Positions 4,381 to 6,743 of a stretch of DNA of 6,743 nucleotides are shown one piece after another (the first letter of the stretch is position 1; each line of letters opens with the position of its first letter). The notes below the pieces were generated by a model. The model saw only the letters and a program-made list of their open reading frames with translations. It made no database searches and was not told the DNA's origin. Source of the stretch: JAGOTP01 sp964443315 (GTDB taxonomy: Bacteria > Patescibacteriota > Patescibacteriia > 2-12-FULL-60-25); the NCBI GenBank assembly GCA_964443315.1, contig CAYUCP010000038.1, forward strand, positions 1-6,743, written 5' to 3'. The position numbers and the translations under genes are program-made.

Positions 4381-5046
4381 ATGAACACTCACCCTCGGTA
4401 TTACACGCACATGACGGATTACACACTCACAACACAGATTCGAAGCGTTGAAATACGCGAGGATCAAGTCATCGTCACCCTTGAAGATACGATCTTTCAC
4501 CCACAGGGCGGTGGTCAACCGGCCGACACGGGAACGATTATTTCAGATACAGGCGCCGCACAGATCACACACGTAAAACGACGAGAAGATGGCGTCATTG
4601 AACACGTTGGAACGATCTTGAAAGGTACGTTGCAAGCTGGCGATCGTGCAGACTGCGCGATCAATCAGACGAATCGTGAACTGTACAGTCGCCTGCACTC
4701 AGCGGGACATGTCATCGATGTCGTACTTGAACAGCTCAACCTTCAGTGGGAACCGGGGAAAGGCTACCACTTCCCAGATGGTCCGTACGTAGAATATCGA
4801 ACAACCGACATACCGGACGCAGAACTATCCAAACGATTGGAAACCGCCCTCGCCGAACTCATCGCGCAAGACATTCCAACAAACGTGAACATTGATGGTC
4901 CAAAGCGAATCGTCACCTTGGCAGGAAAAGCGATTCCCTGCGGCGGTACACATGTTCTTCGTCTAAAAGAGCTTGGCTCGATTCAGATTCGTCACATCAA
5001 ACACAAACCGGGGACAGTAAAAATTGGCTACGCCGTTTCTCCATAA
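4381..5046 (+). CDS. alaX: Alanyl-tRNA editing protein AlaX (AlaX-M type)
   Basis: AlaX is a free-standing relative of the alanyl-tRNA synthetase editing domain. It hydrolyses tRNA-Ala wrongly charged with serine (or glycine) in the cytoplasm. The 221 residues fit the medium-length class. The N-terminal part has FHPQGGGQPADTG (residues 39-51), the glycine-rich motif of AlaX-M. The zinc site is complete: HSAGH (H106 and H110) and CGGTH (C187 and H191). KGYHFPDGPYVEY (127-139) is also typical. The ATG at 4381 is preferred over the one at 4411 because RYYTHMTDYTLTTQ aligns with the usual family start (YY..YLTEF-like). It has its own leader and ends in a strong terminator, so it is probably monocistronic. 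No Shine-Dalgarno sequence is seen. Confidence 0.93.
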   Translation: MNTHPRYYTHMTDYTLTTQIRSVEIREDQVIVTLEDTIFHPQGGGQPADTGTIISDTGAAQITHVKRREDGVIEHVGTILKGTLQAGDRADCAINQTNRELYSRLHSAGHVIDVVLEQLNLQWEPGKGYHFPDGPYVEYRTTDIPDAELSKRLETALAELIAQDIPTNVNIDGPKRIVTLAGKAIPCGGTHVLRLKELGSIQIRHIKHKPGTVKIGYAVSP

Positions 5047-5086
5047 ACAGACACCCCATGCACATACAGCATGGGGTGTCTGTTTT
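5045..5086 (+). terminator. Terminator between convergent alaX and the membrane-protein gene
   Basis: Bases 5045-5061 pair perfectly with 5069-5085 (17 bp) around a 7-nt loop, followed by TTGTTT. The alaX stop (5044-5046) is at its foot, and the opposite gene's stop (5089-5091) lies four bases beyond. On the minus strand the tail is TTTAT, so it may serve both genes. Confidence 0.85.
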
Positions 5087-5088
5087 GT

Positions 5089-6408
5089 TTACTCAACCTT
5101 CAACTCTACGCGCTCTTGCATGCTTGGAATTTTGCGGAGCCAACCTGGAGACGTATTCACTTCGACTGATTCGACTCCATCTACTTTTTTTAATGTGTCG
5201 ATGACTTCTTGCTTGGATTTACCAACGAGATTCTCTTTTTTTAGCGCGTCGCTGGCTGGCGTTAGCCGAGCAGCGGCATCCGTTTGCACACGAACGGTCG
5301 CCGTTTCTACGCGCGGATCCACCGACTCGATCTGATAGCGAATCGATTTTCCATCGAATGGAATGAGCTCACGATCGGACGGAACTTTTTCACGGAGTTT
5401 GGTTCGCACCAGGACTAACATGTCATCCTTTGGATAGTAGACAGCTGTGACATCCGCCTGAACGTAGACAATGAAGGATTGCGGGGTCGAGCCAGGCAAA
5501 ATCTCTTTTCGAACCTTAGTGAAATACACCCCCTCAAGTGAGGCCGACTCTGTTACCTCGGAGGCGAGCTGACGTTTTGCTCGCTCCAATGTTTCATCAA
5601 TCGCCTGCCGTTCAGCTGCGTCGATTTCTTCTTGCGTTGGAGTCAACGCGCCTGGGCGAGCAGTTGTGCGAGGCGTCGTGGTGGTTGGCGTACGTGGAGC
5701 TGTAGGCGCCGCTGGTGCTGGCGTCGATGTATCTAACGTAAAAGCCGCGCTTGATTCAGCGTAGATCAATTTCTGCAAATCAACGAACAACCCAGGAATC
5801 GTGAACTTGGTTGGGCCGATTGCAAAAGCTGGACCTGGTTTATCAGCGTAAATTTCGACTTCAACTGAACCACCTGCTGGCACCGTTACCCCTTGATTAA
5901 TGCGGTAGAGCTTACCATCGGCCGTCAGTAAGCGGGTCGTTCGAACGAGTGGCTGAGCACGTGAATAGGTGTTGGTAATCTTTACTTTGCCACGCGCAAT
6001 CGCATTTGGAGAAATAACCGTGGTTGTAGTAGAAGCAGCCGTCGTGGTAGGCGTAGAAGATGGAACGAGCGCGACCGGAGTCGTTGTCGCCACATCGCCC
6101 GCAGCGGCACGAATTGGGAATTCTTTACGATTTTCAAACGTACCTTGAGCCACACGCCCAAGGAGTTGGCCAGCTTTTGGCGTTTTCGCGAGTTCAACGA
6201 CCGTATCAACAGCCACCGGCTCTTTTTTCACATGAACAACGACTTCTGCTTTGACAGACGAGAGCCAGAGAATAGCCGCTACCAAGACGACCGTGAGTCC
6301 AATAAAACCGAAGGCGATCTTCCGATAGAGATACGAGCGCGGAGGGGTAGAAAACGAAGGGGCGGTGATAGGAACAACATTAGGGCGACGGCTTCCGCGA
6401 ATAGGCAT
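5089..6408 (-). CDS. Membrane-anchored 'baseplate J-like' protein of Patescibacteria type
   Basis: The 439-residue product has a short basic N-terminus, one membrane helix (about 31-52), and a large probably extracytoplasmic part. Two Thr/Ser/Pro-rich linkers (about 107-132 and 226-256) separate its folded parts. Residues 137-220 (KVKITNTYSR, LLTADGKLYRINQGVTVPAGG, FTIPGL, LIYAES) resemble a beta-rich domain that in CPR genomes is often labelled baseplate J-like. A charged helical segment (257-285) and an alpha/beta C-terminal part follow. The end, LVGKSKQEVIDTLKKVDGVE through GWLRKIPS (394-429), is a recurring ending in these proteins. The real function is unknown; no phage genes are near, so a phage role is unlikely. 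The start at 6408 is chosen because it fits the promoter at 6434-6442. An ATG at 6504 would add 32 residues overlapping the upstream gene. Confidence 0.75.
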   Translation of the reverse strand: MPIRGSRRPNVVPITAPSFSTPPRSYLYRKIAFGFIGLTVVLVAAILWLSSVKAEVVVHVKKEPVAVDTVVELAKTPKAGQLLGRVAQGTFENRKEFPIRAAAGDVATTTPVALVPSSTPTTTAASTTTTVISPNAIARGKVKITNTYSRAQPLVRTTRLLTADGKLYRINQGVTVPAGGSVEVEIYADKPGPAFAIGPTKFTIPGLFVDLQKLIYAESSAAFTLDTSTPAPAAPTAPRTPTTTTPRTTARPGALTPTQEEIDAAERQAIDETLERAKRQLASEVTESASLEGVYFTKVRKEILPGSTPQSFIVYVQADVTAVYYPKDDMLVLVRTKLREKVPSDRELIPFDGKSIRYQIESVDPRVETATVRVQTDAAARLTPASDALKKENLVGKSKQEVIDTLKKVDGVESVEVNTSPGWLRKIPSMQERVELKVE

Positions 6409-6433
6409 ACAAAAAAGAGAAAGAACATTCGTT

Positions 6434-6442
6434 ACTATAGCA
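6434..6442 (-). promoter_or_regulatory. Extended -10 promoter of the membrane-protein gene
   Basis: On the minus strand TGCTATAGT forms an extended -10 (TATAGT at 6434-6439, TG at 6441-6442). No clear -35 is seen. The start near 6427 gives a leader of about 20 nt that is very rich in T and C before the ATG at 6408. Confidence 0.45.
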
Positions 6443-6466
6443 CAGATTTGATATCCACAGTGCCGA

Positions 6467-6743
6467 CTAGCGAACAACTCCTCGACCACGCGCGAGAGCA
6501 TCATCCGCCAAGTCCGTTGTTATGGCAGGTTTTACACGCAGAAGTGGTGCAGCAAGCTGCTTATCTTGCGCCTCAAACGTCGTCTCCCCTACTAATGGCG
6601 CAAAGCGTCCACTATCGGCACGCTCTGGCGTCACTTGAAGGTCAAATGATGCGAGCGTATCTACCGCCTCAAGCGGCAAACTTGGGATCACCCAACGCAC
6701 TTCACGTGTTTTTTCATCATACGTTAGTGTTCCACGATCAACT
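6467..6743 (-). CDS. C-terminal end of a probable secreted/surface repeat-domain protein
   Basis: The frame is open from the right window edge to a TAG at 6467, giving the last 91 residues of a larger protein. The sequence (TYDEKTREVRWVIPSLP, then LASFDLQVTPER, FAPLVGETTFEAQDKQ, and KPAITTDLADDALARGRGVV) resembles the end of DUF11/CARDB-like beta-sandwich repeat proteins common on the surface of Patescibacteria. These typically end with a domain boundary followed by a short polar tail. No membrane anchor is seen at this end, so any anchor would be N-terminal, outside the window. The gene ends 58 bp before the membrane-protein start on the same strand, so the two may form an operon despite the local promoter. 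The internal GTG at 6700 is not taken as a start because the frame continues past it. Confidence 0.65.
   Translation of the reverse strand, partial: VDRGTLTYDEKTREVRWVIPSLPLEAVDTLASFDLQVTPERADSGRFAPLVGETTFEAQDKQLAAPLLRVKPAITTDLADDALARGRGVVR

Noticed and set aside
5641..5720. Repetitive-looking Pro/Thr codon stretch as a possible DNA repeat or CRISPR-like array
   Set aside because: It is irregular, without repeat-spacer periodicity, and encodes a low-complexity linker in frame.
5089..6408. Prophage or phage-tail origin suggested by the 'baseplate J-like' label
   Set aside because: The protein has a membrane anchor and linkers, and no other phage gene, integrase or attachment site is visible.
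6409..6504. Longer start (ATG at 6504) for the membrane-protein gene
   Set aside because: It would overlap the end of the upstream gene and begin before the extended -10 promoter; the added residues show no family resemblance.
6467..6700. A separate 77-residue gene starting at GTG 6700
   Set aside because: The frame stays open to the window edge with similar composition, so this is the tail of a longer gene.

Overview
The window looks like chromosomal DNA from a member of the Candidate Phyla Radiation (Patescibacteria). This is inferred from protein resemblance and cannot be proven here. The main pointers are a single-pass membrane protein of the kind often annotated 'baseplate J-like' in these genomes, the C-terminus of a repeat-type surface protein beside it, a SecE with a long low-complexity tail, and compact genes. 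All genes read in the standard code. None of the eight visible start codons has a convincing Shine-Dalgarno sequence.

Layout. On the minus strand, positions 1-885 hold the N-terminal part of a LOG-family nucleotide-binding protein (cut by the window edge) and, upstream of it, a gene for an HU-type DNA-binding protein; a strong hairpin separates them. A minus-strand tRNA-Pro(GGG) gene with encoded CCA follows, with its own terminator. From 1193 the plus strand carries secE-nusG-rplK, probably one transcript ending in a terminator at 2676-2710. rplA (L1) has its own TTGACA promoter and a leader hairpin that resembles an L1-binding site. rplJ/rplL do not follow, so the usual secE-nusG-rplK-rplA-rplJ-rplL order ends here. 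rplA converges on a minus-strand ACT-like gene, and the terminator hairpin between them overlaps the end of that gene. The ACT-like gene diverges from alaX, which encodes an alanyl-tRNA editing protein, across a 123-bp spacer containing an 18-bp perfect palindrome. alaX converges on the minus-strand membrane-protein gene across a 17-bp terminator stem. Upstream of that gene, at the right edge, is the C-terminal end of a probable surface-protein gene.

How the genes fit together. The central block is core information processing and secretion: the SecYEG subunit SecE, the transcription factor NusG, L11 and L1, a proline tRNA, the HU nucleoid protein, and AlaX for clearing mischarged tRNA-Ala. 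The right end looks like an envelope module: a membrane-anchored protein with Pro/Thr linkers downstream of a repeat-type protein. I see no phage, transposon, CRISPR or defence system. The most interesting points are regulatory: the possible L1 autoregulatory site, sequence blocks shared by the rplA and alaX leaders, SD-less and possibly leaderless starts, and the palindrome at the divergent promoters.
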